A stretch of 64,000 nt of DNA from Bacteroidia bacterium. Lineage in GTDB: Bacteria; Bacteroidota; Bacteroidia; JADZBD01. The stretch lies in the NCBI GenBank assembly GCA_020054095.1, contig JAGVMA010000030.1, positions 1 to 64,000 of the forward strand, read 5' to 3'. Every line of letters starts with the position of its first letter. The first letter of the stretch is position 1. The position numbers and the translations under genes were made by a program. The notes under the pieces are model-generated. The model saw only the letters and a program-made list of their open reading frames with translations. It made no database searches and was not told the DNA's origin. Shown piece after piece: positions 9,861 through 19,754 of this stretch.

Positions 9861-9928
9861 CTATCCATCTAACGATTTAACATCCTTTTAGTTTGATGGT
9901 AAAATAAAAAGGACAAAAACATTTTACT

Positions 9929-10360
9929 ATGAAAGATTTACAAGAGTATTACAACATGGTTGAGGAAATCATCAGCAGCTTTGGAGTTGACCCTGCTGCG
10001 TGCCGCACACAAACCACCGGCCAATGGGATTTACGCAAGGGCTCGGCACCCGTTTGGATTGATGTTTGGAAACTGCAAGACCAAGATTACGGTTACATTC
10101 AAATGCTATCGCCAATTATGGAAGTGCCCGTAGATAACCAACACCTTTTCACTAAAGAATTGTTAGAAACCAACCACAATTTATATGGTGTGGCATTTAC
10201 CATTAAAGAAAAATGGTGCTACCTAAAAATGATACGCGAACTGGAAGGCCTTGATAAAAGCGAAGCATTGGCCATGTTTAACCGCATAGGTAACTATGCC
10301 GATGATTTTGATGATAAGCTAAAAGCACGTTACGGCCAAGGTGGTGGCGGCAGAGGCTAA
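9929..10360 (+). CDS. YbjN / CesT-like small cytoplasmic protein
   Basis: A 143-residue soluble protein without a signal peptide. The alternating helix and strand pattern, the motif GSAPVWIDVWKLQDQDYGYI and the MFNRIGNYADDFDDKL helix resemble the YbjN / type III chaperone-like (CesT) fold often found in Bacteroidota. The tail is glycine-rich (GQGGGGRG). It is monocistronic, with its own promoter upstream and a strong terminator downstream. The fold assignment is by general resemblance; the function is unknown. Confidence 0.65.
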   Translation: MKDLQEYYNMVEEIISSFGVDPAACRTQTTGQWDLRKGSAPVWIDVWKLQDQDYGYIQMLSPIMEVPVDNQHLFTKELLETNHNLYGVAFTIKEKWCYLKMIRELEGLDKSEALAMFNRIGNYADDFDDKLKARYGQGGGGRG

Positions 10361-10385
10361 TATTGTTTTTAATGTTTAGTATTTT

Positions 10386-10417
10386 AAAAACGCTCACTGG
10401 TTAAAGTGAGCGTTTTT
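10386..10417 (+). terminator. Intrinsic terminator
   Basis: Arms AAAAACGCTCAC (10386-10397) and GTGAGCGTTTTT (10406-10417) with an 8-nt loop and a T run to 10419, just after the YbjN-like gene. Confidence 0.88.
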
Positions 10418-10566
10418 TTGATTATGAATAATCAATTAAATGGCGTGTACATTGAAGAATCTCGTTAACATTTATATACAAATTTTTTTTTAATGTAACT
10501 CTGATGTTTTTATTACTTGCAAAGTAATAAACAATAAAACGCTATTTTTATTGTTTATAATAGTGA

Positions 10567-12103
10567 ATGATAAATCTAATTGGATTAAATAATTTCATTT
10601 TGTTTCTGCTATGCTTTCTTCTTACGGGCATTAGCATTTATTATTAAATAAAAGAAAACAATAGGCTCTCAATTATTTTTTTAATCCTTGCCTCTCTTGT
10701 TCTGCGCATAACGATTGCTTGTTTAGATCCATTTTTATTTTTATGGGATGAACAATTTCATGCTTTGGTCGCTAAAAACATGATTGACAGACATTGAAGC
10801 CAATGCTATATGCAAATCCTATTCTGGACTACAACTATAAATGGTGGGATGTGAACCATATTTGGCTGCATAAGCAACCACTATTTTTGTAGATTATTTC
10901 ATGTTCGATAAAAATATTTGGGGCTAATGCCTTTGCTGTTCGATTGCCATCGGCAATCTTTTTCTCGATTATTCCGCTGTATATATATAGAATTGGGCAT
11001 ATTGCAATAAATCCAAAGATAGGTTGGTGGGCAGCTTTTCTTTTTTCATTTTCATATTTTTTCATTGAGGTTGCAGCCGGCTCAATTCATACAGACCATA
11101 ATGATGCGCATTTTATTTTTTTTGTTACAGCAAGTATGTGGGCTTTTTTTGAATATTATAAATCAGGCAACGCAAAGTGGACTATTGTTATAGGGATTTT
11201 TGCAGGTTTTGCTGTACTTACAAAATGGCTAACAGGATTACTTATTTATTTATTGTGGTTTTTTATTAAGGTTTATGAAAGGCAAGATAAAGTTAGATTA
11301 TACCTCGATTATTTAACTGCATTTGCAACTACTGTGGTAATTGCTATTCCTTGGCAAATACACATAATAAATGTTTTCCCGTTAGAAAGTGTATATGAAT
11401 ATAATTTAAACACAAGACATTTTTTTGAGGAAATCGAAGGACACGCAGAAATATGGTATTGTCATTTTGCGCAATTTCATATACAATATGGCTTTATAGG
11501 ATTATTTACTTTCCCCATTGCATTTTATTGTTTTTCAAGGGATGTGAAAAATAAAATATATTTACTTTTTTTTGTCTCGGCTATATTATTTATTTATTTT
11601 TTACAATAGCCGTAACAAAAATGCCTTTGTTTACTTCTATTTTGTCTCCTATTATTTTCATTGTCTTCGGGACGTTAGCATTCAAAATCGAAGTATTTGT
11701 TTTTACAAATAAATATCAATTAAATAAATACTTACTAATACCAATATTAATTACTATTGCGATATTTTCAAGTAGACTATATAGTGAAATACTAAGTAAT
11801 CATACTTCATCTATAAATAACACTACACGTGCTGCAAATATGAATAATTACAAAATAAATGGGAAGATAGCAGGGCAATTTATAGATAAAAATATTGTTG
11901 TTTTTAATTGTAAAAGATTTAATGCAGTGCCATTCATGTTTCAAACTGGGCTGACTGGATACGGTTCTTGTCCAACCATAGATGAATATAAAAAATTAAA
12001 AGAAAAGAAAGTAAGAATGGCCGTTTTTGTTGATGATAAAGTATCCGATTTTTTGTTAAACGACTCTTCAGTTATAAAGTTGAACCATAGACTAAATGAA
12101 TAA
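10567..12103 (+). pseudogene. Decayed GT39/ArnT-like membrane glycosyltransferase
   Basis: Conceptual translation across frames gives one polytopic protein of about 510 residues resembling the PMT_2 / ArnT family (lipid-linked sugar transfer). The early LWDEQFHALVAKNM carries the family's acidic D-E motif, followed by NHIWLHKQPL and many membrane segments. Lesions: in-frame TAA at 10645-10647; a frame change around 10791-10797, where the first frame hits TGA 10795 and homology continues in the next frame as TLKPMLYANP; in-frame TAG at 10890-10892, where Trp is expected in LFLW; and another frame change near 11595-11609 (FLQ-stop versus FTIAVTKMPLF). The longest intact pieces are 10944-11609 and 11621-12103. 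Base composition is more A+T-rich than the flanks. Confidence 0.8.
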
Positions 12104-12111
12104 TAAGGTTT

Positions 12112-12228
12112 TTATTTAGTCAATATCATTTTTCTTGTTTCTACTTCTTTATTATCAACGACCAAAGTATACAAATACATTCCTGCTGCTAGTTCAGATG
12201 CCAATAGCTCTATTGAGCCTTTTCCACA
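12112..12228 (-). pseudogene. Relic of a T9SS sorting-domain tail
   Basis: Reading the minus strand from 12228 to the TAA at 12112-12114 gives about 38 residues including SELAAGMYLYTLVVDNKEV and ending RKMILTK, the typical end of Bacteroidota sorting or tail domains. Just upstream the homologous reading continues in another frame (VKLNIKNVEK, about 12222-12252), so one frameshift separates the pieces, and stops follow. No intact body of the gene remains. It lies directly beside the broken glycosyltransferase gene. Confidence 0.6.
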
Positions 12229-12322
12229 TTTTTAATGTTAAGTTTAACCTAACACTCTCTATCGCTCATATTGGGGACTATGCATTTTCTCACACCCATT
12301 TCCTTTTTACATTTAAAATTTT

Positions 12323-12330
12323 TACCTTCG
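12323..12330 (+). promoter_or_regulatory. Weak -7-like box (TACCTTCG)
   Basis: TACCTTCG differs from TAnnTTTG at one position and lies 18 nt before the ATG of the carboxypeptidase gene. A similar TACTTTCG precedes the gene at 37603. No -33 element is evident. Confidence 0.22.
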
Positions 12331-12348
12331 GGTAAAATATTTATTATC

Positions 12349-14736
12349 ATGCAAAAACTTTTCTCTCTTGCAGCATTGCTTTTGTTGTTTTGTTGCTTAG
12401 CTAATGCACAGCAGCAAAAATATTCGCGCGTAAAAGTATATGCCGACAAATATCAAACAGCTCAGTTGGCAGCCATGGGCGTGGCTGCTGATCATGGCGA
12501 AACAAAACGCGGCCACTGGTTTATCACCGATCTAAGTGCCGATGAAATGAACATCGTTAAAAGTGCCGGTCTCAGTTTCGATGTTTTAATAGATGATGTT
12601 CCGCTTTTTTATCTCAACCAAAATTTAAACTTAAAAACAACTCCCGAGCAGCCATCGGTGCAAAGCATAGGTTGCCCCACACCGCCTAATTATACTACAC
12701 CTGCTAATTTTGCATTGGGCAGTATGGGTGGTTTTTTTACACTCGCAGAAATCATCGGCCATTTCGATAATATGGCAAATTTGTTTCCGTCAATTTTTAA
12801 AGCCAAAACTGCTTTGCCTTACCAAACCAACGAAAACCGCCCGGTTTATTGGATGAAAATATCCGACAACCCAAATGTGGATGAGACCGAACCCGAAGTT
12901 TTATATACTGCCATTCACCATGCGCGCGAGCCTGCATCGGTAGCGCAGTTAATAATGTATATGTATTATTTATTGGAGAATTATAACAGCAATGCCGAAG
13001 TACAATATTTGGTTAACAACAGCGAAATGTTTTTTATACCGCTTATTAATCCTGACGGCTATTTTTATAACGAAACCAATAGCCCTAATGGCGGAGGCAT
13101 GTGGCGCAAAAACCGCAGAAACAATGGTAATGGAACCTATGGTGTGGACTTAAACAGAAACTATGGCTACAACTGGGCTTACGATAATCAAGGCTCATCG
13201 GGCAATCCATCATCAGATACATACAGGGGCACAGCCGCTTTTTCTGAACCCGAAACACGTAACATACGAGATTTTTGTAACACGCATCAGTTCAGATTAA
13301 CCGTTAACTATCACACCTATGGCGATTTGTTAATTTATCCTTGGGGTTATGCAGCAAGCACTTATACGCCCGATTCAGCACAGTTTACCGAATATGGTTC
13401 GCACTTAACTACACATAATCGTTATAGCTATGGCACCCCCGACCAAACAGTATTATACTCAGCTAACGGAACAAGTGATGACTGGATGTATGGCGACCAA
13501 ACAAGTAAACCCAAAATTTTTGCATTTACTCCTGAAGCAGGGCAGAGCGATGAAGGTTTTTGGCCTCCGCAAAATCGCATCATTGATATTTGCAAGGAAA
13601 ATATATGGCAAAACCTGCACGTGTGCCACTTGGCATTAAAATATGCCGAAGCTACGGATAACGAGCACAATTATATTCCTAACCTTTCAGGATATTTTAA
13701 TTATAAAATAAAACGACTTGGCATGGATGCGCCTGCTACTTACACGGTAAGCATTATTCCGGTCAGCCCACAAATAACAAGTGTGGGCGCACCTCGCACT
13801 TATTCATCATTAGCGCTTTTGCAAGAAGCATCAGATTCTATTTCATTCACGCTTGCATCTAACACGTCAAATGGCCAACTAATAAAATACATTTTACAAG
13901 TGGACAACGGATTGTATCAAAAACGCGATACAATTGTAAAACGCTACGGCCCACCGGTAATTGTTTTTGCAAGTAACGGTAATAACATGACCGGCTGGAC
14001 TAATGGCGGAACCTGGGGAACCACTACCAGCACATTTTATTCTGCCCCATCGTCCATTGCCGATTCGCCCACAGGAAATTATCAAGACAATGATGTAACT
14101 ACACTCACCACATCATCGCAACTAAATTTAACAAATGCACTTAGCGCACAGGTTACATTTTTTGCAACTTGGCAAATTGAAACTAATTTTGATTACGCAC
14201 AAATTTTAGCATCGAATGATAATGGCAACACATGGTTTCCGTTGTGCGGGAAATATACAAAAGCAGGTAACGGATATCAAGACCCGGGTCAGCCCATTTA
14301 CGATGCGTATCAGTTTGGTTGGCTTTATGAAGAAATTTCGTTAGATGCATACATCGGTCAAAATATTTTGCTCCGCTTACAATTGGTATCAGATAATGGC
14401 GGAACAGCCACAGGTTTTTTCATTGATGATTTGAAAGTAGAAAAAATAATTCAGACCACAGTAGGCTTATCCGAAACGAATGAGCCGCAACTCTTATCGC
14501 AAAACATGCCCAACCCAGCCGATGATTACACCTACATAAGTTATACTAATGTAGATGCAGGCACGCAAGTAATTATTTATAATTCATTAGGCGAATTAGT
14601 GATGAGCCAAAAAATAGAACAAGGCACCGGAAACATAAAATTAAACACTACAAGTTTATTGCCGGGCGTTTATTATTATTGCTTACAAAATGGAGCTAAC
14701 TTATCTGCTAAACAAAAAATGACTGTTATTCGTTAA
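12349..14736 (+). CDS. T9SS-sorted M14 zinc carboxypeptidase
   Basis: A 795-residue exported metallocarboxypeptidase. ATG 12349 gives a proper signal peptide (MQKLFSLAALLLLFCCLANA); an upstream in-frame ATG at 12271 does not. A prodomain-like segment (about 25-110) precedes the M14 domain. Zinc ligands and catalytic residues are visible: HxxE in HAREP (His191, Glu194), DLNRNY (substrate binding, about 267-272), His322 in NYHTYG, and the general-base Glu396 in FTPEAG. A beta-rich domain and a type A sorting tail (NMPNPADDYTYI... GVYYY) follow. It ends 2 nt before the DUF922-like gene, so the two are probably one operon. Confidence 0.92.
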   Translation: MQKLFSLAALLLLFCCLANAQQQKYSRVKVYADKYQTAQLAAMGVAADHGETKRGHWFITDLSADEMNIVKSAGLSFDVLIDDVPLFYLNQNLNLKTTPEQPSVQSIGCPTPPNYTTPANFALGSMGGFFTLAEIIGHFDNMANLFPSIFKAKTALPYQTNENRPVYWMKISDNPNVDETEPEVLYTAIHHAREPASVAQLIMYMYYLLENYNSNAEVQYLVNNSEMFFIPLINPDGYFYNETNSPNGGGMWRKNRRNNGNGTYGVDLNRNYGYNWAYDNQGSSGNPSSDTYRGTAAFSEPETRNIRDFCNTHQFRLTVNYHTYGDLLIYPWGYAASTYTPDSAQFTEYGSHLTTHNRYSYGTPDQTVLYSANGTSDDWMYGDQTSKPKIFAFTPEAGQSDEGFWPPQNRIIDICKENIWQNLHVCHLALKYAEATDNEHNYIPNLSGYFNYKIKRLGMDAPATYTVSIIPVSPQITSVGAPRTYSSLALLQEASDSISFTLASNTSNGQLIKYILQVDNGLYQKRDTIVKRYGPPVIVFASNGNNMTGWTNGGTWGTTTSTFYSAPSSIADSPTGNYQDNDVTTLTTSSQLNLTNALSAQVTFFATWQIETNFDYAQILASNDNGNTWFPLCGKYTKAGNGYQDPGQPIYDAYQFGWLYEEISLDAYIGQNILLRLQLVSDNGGTATGFFIDDLKVEKIIQTTVGLSETNEPQLLSQNMPNPADDYTYISYTNVDAGTQVIIYNSLGELVMSQKIEQGTGNIKLNTTSLLPGVYYYCLQNGANLSAKQKMTVIR

Positions 14737-14738
14737 AT

Positions 14739-15317
14739 ATGAAAAAACAAATCGCACTTTTCTTTTCGTTTACTGTTATCATTTCTCTGCTCGGATTTAT
14801 ACAAACCACCGGCTTTTCCGATAAAGACAATATTGCCTGGCAAAAAACCACAAAGCTTGCTTGGACAGATTTTAAAGGAAAAGTAGATACAAAAAAAACT
14901 ATCCCCGGCTATGCTTACTTGCTTATCAATTATAATTCTGCGCTAAAGCCCGATAGCATGTACATTACCGTTACCGATGTTTTTTACAGAGGATATTCTT
15001 GGATTAACGAAAAATCAAAAACCAAAGAACAGCTGAATCATCAGCAAGGTTGTTTCAACTTGGTAGAAGTTGCTTGTCGCAATTTCCGAAAAAGCATTGC
15101 CACTAATACCTTTTATAAATCCAGTGCCAATAATACTTTAAGGGCAATGTACAGTGCAGCCATAAAAGAAAAAAACAATTTGCTTGTGAGCTATTACAAC
15201 GAAACAAAAAACGGAACCGATAAAGTAAAACAAGCCGAATGGGATAAAAAAATTGCTGCTGATTTAAAAAAGACAGATGCATATAACAAACAAATAGTCC
15301 CCATAAAAATGTATTAA
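14739..15317 (+). CDS. DUF922-like exported protein with altered HExxH motif
   Basis: A 192-residue protein with an N-terminal signal or anchor segment. Its layout matches DUF922, a putative secreted zinc protease family: LAWTDFKGKV (about 40-49), a central beta region, a W residue before the helix, and the helix LNHQQGCFNLVEVACRNFRK. Typical members read HEQGHF, an HExxH zinc motif. Here it is HQQGC (101-105), so both the catalytic Glu and the second His are missing and the protein is predicted to be inactive as a metalloprotease. It starts 2 nt after the M14 gene. Confidence 0.65.
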   Translation: MKKQIALFFSFTVIISLLGFIQTTGFSDKDNIAWQKTTKLAWTDFKGKVDTKKTIPGYAYLLINYNSALKPDSMYITVTDVFYRGYSWINEKSKTKEQLNHQQGCFNLVEVACRNFRKSIATNTFYKSSANNTLRAMYSAAIKEKNNLLVSYYNETKNGTDKVKQAEWDKKIAADLKKTDAYNKQIVPIKMY

Positions 15318-15356
15318 TTTCTCCAAATAAATAAACACCCAAAAACACCCAAAAAC

Positions 15357-16307
15357 ATGAAAAAAATCTACACAGTAATGGCAGTTGTATTTTCTGCCGG
15401 AATTTTAAATGCACAAACCTTCTGGACAGAAGATTTCGGGCAAGGATGTAACCAAGGCCAATTAGCTACTGCTTACACAGGCATTAATGGCGCTTGGACA
15501 ATGACACAAACAATGAATAACGACACTTATGCTAACGAATGGTTTGTGAGTGCAACCGAAGCCGGCACAGGTGTGAGCCAATGCGGAGATGGTTGCTTAT
15601 CTAACACCACTTTAGCCAACAGAACACTGCACGTAGGAAACGTGGCGGTGTCATTAGTTAACTTAGCTGCCGATAATGGCGCTGCTTATAACACAGGTGG
15701 CGTGTGTCAAAGTTTTCAAATATGTGTGCTTACCAACAAGCGCATAGAGTCACCGATGATTAACTGCTCAAACAAAACTAACATCACTCTATCGTTTGTT
15801 TACATGGAGAACGGACAAAACACGTTGGACGATGCTTCGCTTGTTTATTCTGCCGATGGTGGAGCTACCTGGACTACTTTGCAAAATTTAAACAAAACAC
15901 AATTTGGCAATTGCTCTCCGCAAGGAATGTGGACTGCCTTCTCAACCACACTTCCCTCATCAGCAAACAATAACACCAATGTTAAAATTGGTTTTTTGTG
16001 GGTTAACAATGATGATGGTCAAGGCACTGATCCATCTTTCGCAGTGGACGATATTATGCTGAGCGTTGTAATATCTTCTATTAATGAAATAAGTGCTGAA
16101 GGCGTAAATGTATTTAACGATGGTAATAATTTGGTAATACAATCGGCAAGTGCAGTAAAGTTAAACGCAATGTACGATGTAGTGGGCAAACAACTAGCAG
16201 TTACTATGCATGATAACAAAATACCAGTTACCAATTTGCAAACCGGAATCTATTTTGTTCAAATAGAAATTAACGGCAAACTAGTTACTCGGAAAATTAA
16301 AATTTAA
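15357..16307 (+). CDS. Small T9SS-sorted secreted protein
   Basis: A 316-residue protein with signal peptide MKKIYTVMAVVFSAGILNAQ, a jelly-roll-like body rich in Asn, Thr and Gly (RIESPMINCSNKTNITLSF, then SADGGATWTTL), and a degenerate type A sorting tail (VVGKQLAVTM ... TGIYFVQIEING). Eight or so cysteines suggest disulfides in the exported form. The body looks like a choice-of-anchor domain; binding partner unknown. Flanked by its own terminator and separated by 39 nt from the DUF922-like gene. Confidence 0.8.
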   Translation: MKKIYTVMAVVFSAGILNAQTFWTEDFGQGCNQGQLATAYTGINGAWTMTQTMNNDTYANEWFVSATEAGTGVSQCGDGCLSNTTLANRTLHVGNVAVSLVNLAADNGAAYNTGGVCQSFQICVLTNKRIESPMINCSNKTNITLSFVYMENGQNTLDDASLVYSADGGATWTTLQNLNKTQFGNCSPQGMWTAFSTTLPSSANNNTNVKIGFLWVNNDDGQGTDPSFAVDDIMLSVVISSINEISAEGVNVFNDGNNLVIQSASAVKLNAMYDVVGKQLAVTMHDNKIPVTNLQTGIYFVQIEINGKLVTRKIKI

Positions 16308-16316
16308 AATCTTTTT

Positions 16317-16354
16317 AAAAGTGCACACTGAGCGAAGTCGAAGTGTGCACTTTT
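16317..16354 (+). terminator. Intrinsic terminator with TGAGCGAAGTCGA loop
   Basis: Arms AAAAGTGCACACT (16317-16329) and AGTGTGCACTTTT (16342-16354), followed by more T. The loop region GAGCGAAGTCGA resembles a sequence that recurs in intergenic hairpins of many Bacteroidota genomes (recollection, not searched). Confidence 0.85.
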
Positions 16355-16383
16355 TTATTGATTGCGAAGTTGCCCCGATTTCT

Positions 16384-17172
16384 TTATAAACAAGCCGTTC
16401 TTCCACCATCTACCGGAATATTAATGCCGGATATATAACTTGCAGCAGGCGAAGCCAAAAAAGCAACAGCCGCAGCCACTTCATTGGCTTCGGCAATACG
16501 TGCCATTGGTATTTCGCTAATCATTTCGTTGCGTAATTCTTCCACTGTTTTTCCGCCTGCCTTTGATTTTACTTCCAGCAGCGATTGAATACGAACCGTA
16601 TTAGTCATGCCCGGTAAAACATTGTTTACAGTAATGCCGTGTTGCGCAAGTTCGAGCGATAAAGTTTTGCTCCAATTGGCTACAGCAGCCCTTATTGTGT
16701 TTGATACACCAAGCCCTTTAAGTGGCTGCTTCACACTTGTGCTAATAATGTTAATGATGCGCCCGTAATTTTCTTTTTTCATTCCGGCAACCAATGCTGT
16801 TACTAAAATATGATTGCATAAAAGGTGATTAGCAAATGCCGAAGTAAACTCATCTGTTTTTGCATTTACAATTGGTCCTCCTGCAGGGCCGCCTGTGTTA
16901 TTTACGAGTATGTGATAATTTTTTTCGCTGCTTAAATGCGCTGCTAAATTTTTTCGCAACTCATCTTGGTTTGAAAAATCGGCACATAAAAAATCGTGTT
17001 TTTGTCCCTTGCTTGTGTCCAATTCTGCTGCTGCTTGTTTTAGTTTATCGGTATTGCGCGCAACCAAGGTTACATTGGCGCCAAGTAGCGCAATTTCAAT
17101 AGCTGCAGCTTTTCCAATACCTTGTGTGCTGCCACAAACCATTGCGTTTTTATTTTTCAAATCTAAATCCAT
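16384..17172 (-). CDS. SDR-family oxidoreductase lacking the YxxxK pair
   Basis: A 262-residue Rossmann-fold short-chain dehydrogenase/reductase. The cofactor loop is GSTQGIG (14-20), NNTGGP (91-96) replaces NNAG, and PGMTNT (about 187) and GGRTACL at the C-terminus follow the FabG pattern. The catalytic Ser144 is present, but the position 13 residues later, normally Tyr of YxxxK, is Ser157 and the Lys is Arg161 (SNTIR). This matches a FabG-like subgroup with a GLGVSNTIR sequence; the reaction may be altered or absent. Monocistronic, divergent from the RND gene. Confidence 0.85.
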   Translation of the reverse strand: MDLDLKNKNAMVCGSTQGIGKAAAIEIALLGANVTLVARNTDKLKQAAAELDTSKGQKHDFLCADFSNQDELRKNLAAHLSSEKNYHILVNNTGGPAGGPIVNAKTDEFTSAFANHLLCNHILVTALVAGMKKENYGRIINIISTSVKQPLKGLGVSNTIRAAVANWSKTLSLELAQHGITVNNVLPGMTNTVRIQSLLEVKSKAGGKTVEELRNEMISEIPMARIAEANEVAAAVAFLASPAASYISGINIPVDGGRTACL

Positions 17173-17266
17173 ACACTTATTTTTTTCAAATATAGGATTA
17201 AACTATTTGCATCATAACGAAGTCAATACATGGGTTATTTTTTGCTTATGGTCGCAAAAAATCACG

Positions 17267-17274
17267 TAAGTTTG
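17267..17274 (+). promoter_or_regulatory. Candidate -7 box (TAAGTTTG) for the transporter operon
   Basis: TAAGTTTG matches TAnnTTTG exactly, 30 nt before ATG 17305. TTTG at 17241-17244 lies 22 nt upstream, slightly wide for a -33 element. Confidence 0.4.
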
Positions 17275-17304
17275 TTTACTCATAAAAACACGCTATTAAC
17301 TAAT

Positions 17305-19752
17305 ATGTGGTCGGCATTTGGCAGAGGTATTTTACGTTACAGAGGAACTGTATTTATCTCCATTTTAATTTTAACAATTGCAGCCGGATATGTAGCTACC
17401 AAAATTGAGTTATCGTATTCTTACGCTCGTGTTTTGCCCGAAGATGATTCATCTTACATTGATTACCAGAAATTTACAAAGCTATATGGCGAAGATGGAA
17501 ATGTATTGGTGCTTGGTTTTGCCGATAAAAATATTTTCGAACTTAAAAAGTTTGCCGGTTGGTATGCACTTACCGAAAAAATTAAAGCAATAAGTGGGAT
17601 AAAAGATGTTATGTCGGTTACGCGCCTTTACAAATTAGTGCGCAACGACAGCTTAACGCAATTTGATTTGGTGCCCATCATCAAACAAAAACCTTTAAGC
17701 CAAATAGAGGTTGATAGTTTAAAACAAGAAATTTTAAACCTGCCTTTTTACAATGGCTTGGCACTTAATAAAACACAAGATGCCACATTGATGGCAATTA
17801 CTTTCGAGAAGAAAGACCTCGACTCTAAAAACCGATTGTCAATTGTTGCCGACATTGAAAAATATGCCGAAGAATTTGCAAAATCGAATAATATAGAAGT
17901 TCATTATTCCGGAATGCCTTACATCCGCACTAATTACATGCGCAAGGTGGGAGCCGAAATGAAAGTGTTTATGGTGCTCGCCATTTTAGTAACGGCAATT
18001 ATTTTGTGGTTATTGTTTCGTTCGTTCTTAGCGGTAGGTATTTCGCTGTTTGTATGCCTTGTAGGTGTTGTTATATCATTAGCCACTATCGTTTTAATGG
18101 GATACAAGATTACCGTTTTATCGGGCCTCATTCCGCCACTCATTATGGTGATAGGCGTACCCAATTGTATTTTCATCATCAATAAATACCAAGAAGAGTT
18201 ATTACGCCACGGAAATAAAATAAAAGCACTTGCCCGCACAATAGAAAAAGTGGCGATGTCTAATTTACTTGCCAATATTACTACGGCAATTGGTTTTGCA
18301 GTTTTTTATTTTACAGATAGCACCTTGCTTGTTGAGTTTGGCTTGGTAGCATCGGTAAATGTTTTAATCACTTATTTAATTGCTCACATTCTGCTGCCCG
18401 TTATTTACAGCTATGTGCCTACGCCTAAAGCAAAACACACCAAACATCTAAAAGGCAAATTTATTCACCGCTCATTAGAGTTAGTTGATTACTTAGTGCA
18501 CAACCACCGCAAAAAAATATATTTCACCATCACAGTTCTCACATTGCTTTCGTTTTACGGGATGACAAAAATGAAATTAGTGGGCCATGTGGTTGATGAT
18601 TTGCCGCAGCGCGACCCGATATATACACACCTCAAATTTTTTGAAAGTAATTTTAGTGGCGTCTTGCCTTTCGAAATAAATGTGGACACAAAAAAACGCA
18701 ACGGAGTTTTTGCTGATAACGCACGCACACTTTATAAAATCAAATCAATGCAAAAACTCATGGAACAATACCCGGAGTTTTCGCGCCCAATATCAGCAGT
18801 AGAAGTTTTAAAATTTGCTTATCAAGCATACAAGGATGGAGAAAAGAAATTTTACATTTTGCCCGGCAGCATGGAATTAAAAAATCTTTCGGACTACACA
18901 AAAAGTGTAAAAGGAAAGGAAGACCGATTGTCGTCTTTTATTGATACCGCCAAGCAATTTACTCGCGTTAGTTTTCAAATGGCCGATATTGGCTCCGACA
19001 AAATGAAAACATTGGTGAGCGACATAAAACCGCGCATTGATTCAATTTTTAATTACAATAAAGATGCAGCAGCTTGGGTTGCCGATAGCTCGAAATACAA
19101 TGTGATGCTTACAGGCCACAGTTTAGTTTTTCTTAAAAGCAATGATTATCTATACCATCATTTGTTTGTGAGTTTACTAATTGCAATTGTTTTAATTCTG
19201 TTAATCGGAATGATTTTGTTTCGCTCCATTGCCATCATTGTTCTTTCAAAATTACCTTGTCTTATTCCACTTGCAATGACTGCAGGTATAATGGGTTTTT
19301 TAAATATTCACTTTAAACCTTCCACCATTTTAATTTTTTCTATCGCATTCGGCATCGCATCCGATGGTACCATTTATATCTTAACCGAGTATCGCAATCA
19401 ATTGCGAAAATCAAAAGGACAATCGCAAGCCACTGCCATATCGCGCACCATTCGCGAATTAGGCCTGAGCATGATATACACCAATATTATTTTGTTTTTC
19501 GGATTCATTATTTTTGCTGCATCAAGCTTTGGCGGCACCGTAGCTTTAGGTGTATTAATTTCAATTACACTTTTAGTTTCGCTCATCACTAATTTAGTTT
19601 TATTGCCTTGCATTTTGCTTTCGCTCGAGAAGTGGAATCAAAACAAAGTACTGATGCAAGATTCGCTCATCGAAATTATTGACGAAGAAGAAGACATAGA
19701 TTTGGAAAAATTAGAAGTTCAAAAAATTACCGAAATAGAAAATACGAATTAA
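17305..19752 (+). CDS. RND/MMPL-family (HAE3, Patched-like) transporter
   Basis: An 815-residue inner-membrane protein with the duplicated RND layout: TM1 (about 10-30), a large periplasmic loop, five TMs (about 205-370), TM7 near 415, a second periplasmic loop, then five more TMs (about 620-780). It lacks the length of tripartite drug-efflux pumps (about 1000 residues) and resembles the hydrophobe exporter / sterol-sensing-like group that moves lipids such as hopanoids. The acidic tail follows the last TM. ATG 17305 was chosen over an in-frame ATG at 17230 because it fits the cytoplasmic N-terminus and the promoter box. First gene of an operon; the next gene begins 2 nt later. Confidence 0.85.
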   Translation: MWSAFGRGILRYRGTVFISILILTIAAGYVATKIELSYSYARVLPEDDSSYIDYQKFTKLYGEDGNVLVLGFADKNIFELKKFAGWYALTEKIKAISGIKDVMSVTRLYKLVRNDSLTQFDLVPIIKQKPLSQIEVDSLKQEILNLPFYNGLALNKTQDATLMAITFEKKDLDSKNRLSIVADIEKYAEEFAKSNNIEVHYSGMPYIRTNYMRKVGAEMKVFMVLAILVTAIILWLLFRSFLAVGISLFVCLVGVVISLATIVLMGYKITVLSGLIPPLIMVIGVPNCIFIINKYQEELLRHGNKIKALARTIEKVAMSNLLANITTAIGFAVFYFTDSTLLVEFGLVASVNVLITYLIAHILLPVIYSYVPTPKAKHTKHLKGKFIHRSLELVDYLVHNHRKKIYFTITVLTLLSFYGMTKMKLVGHVVDDLPQRDPIYTHLKFFESNFSGVLPFEINVDTKKRNGVFADNARTLYKIKSMQKLMEQYPEFSRPISAVEVLKFAYQAYKDGEKKFYILPGSMELKNLSDYTKSVKGKEDRLSSFIDTAKQFTRVSFQMADIGSDKMKTLVSDIKPRIDSIFNYNKDAAAWVADSSKYNVMLTGHSLVFLKSNDYLYHHLFVSLLIAIVLILLIGMILFRSIAIIVLSKLPCLIPLAMTAGIMGFLNIHFKPSTILIFSIAFGIASDGTIYILTEYRNQLRKSKGQSQATAISRTIRELGLSMIYTNIILFFGFIIFAASSFGGTVALGVLISITLLVSLITNLVLLPCILLSLEKWNQNKVLMQDSLIEIIDEEEDIDLEKLEVQKITEIENTN

Positions 19753-19754
19753 CA

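Noticed and set aside
10944-11609. Independent 221-residue membrane protein
   Set aside because: Its sequence continues a GT39-like protein both upstream and downstream across frame breaks, so it is a fragment of a pseudogene.
12271-12348. Upstream start for the M14 gene
   Set aside because: It adds 26 residues before an excellent signal peptide, and the added part overlaps the relic and promoter region.
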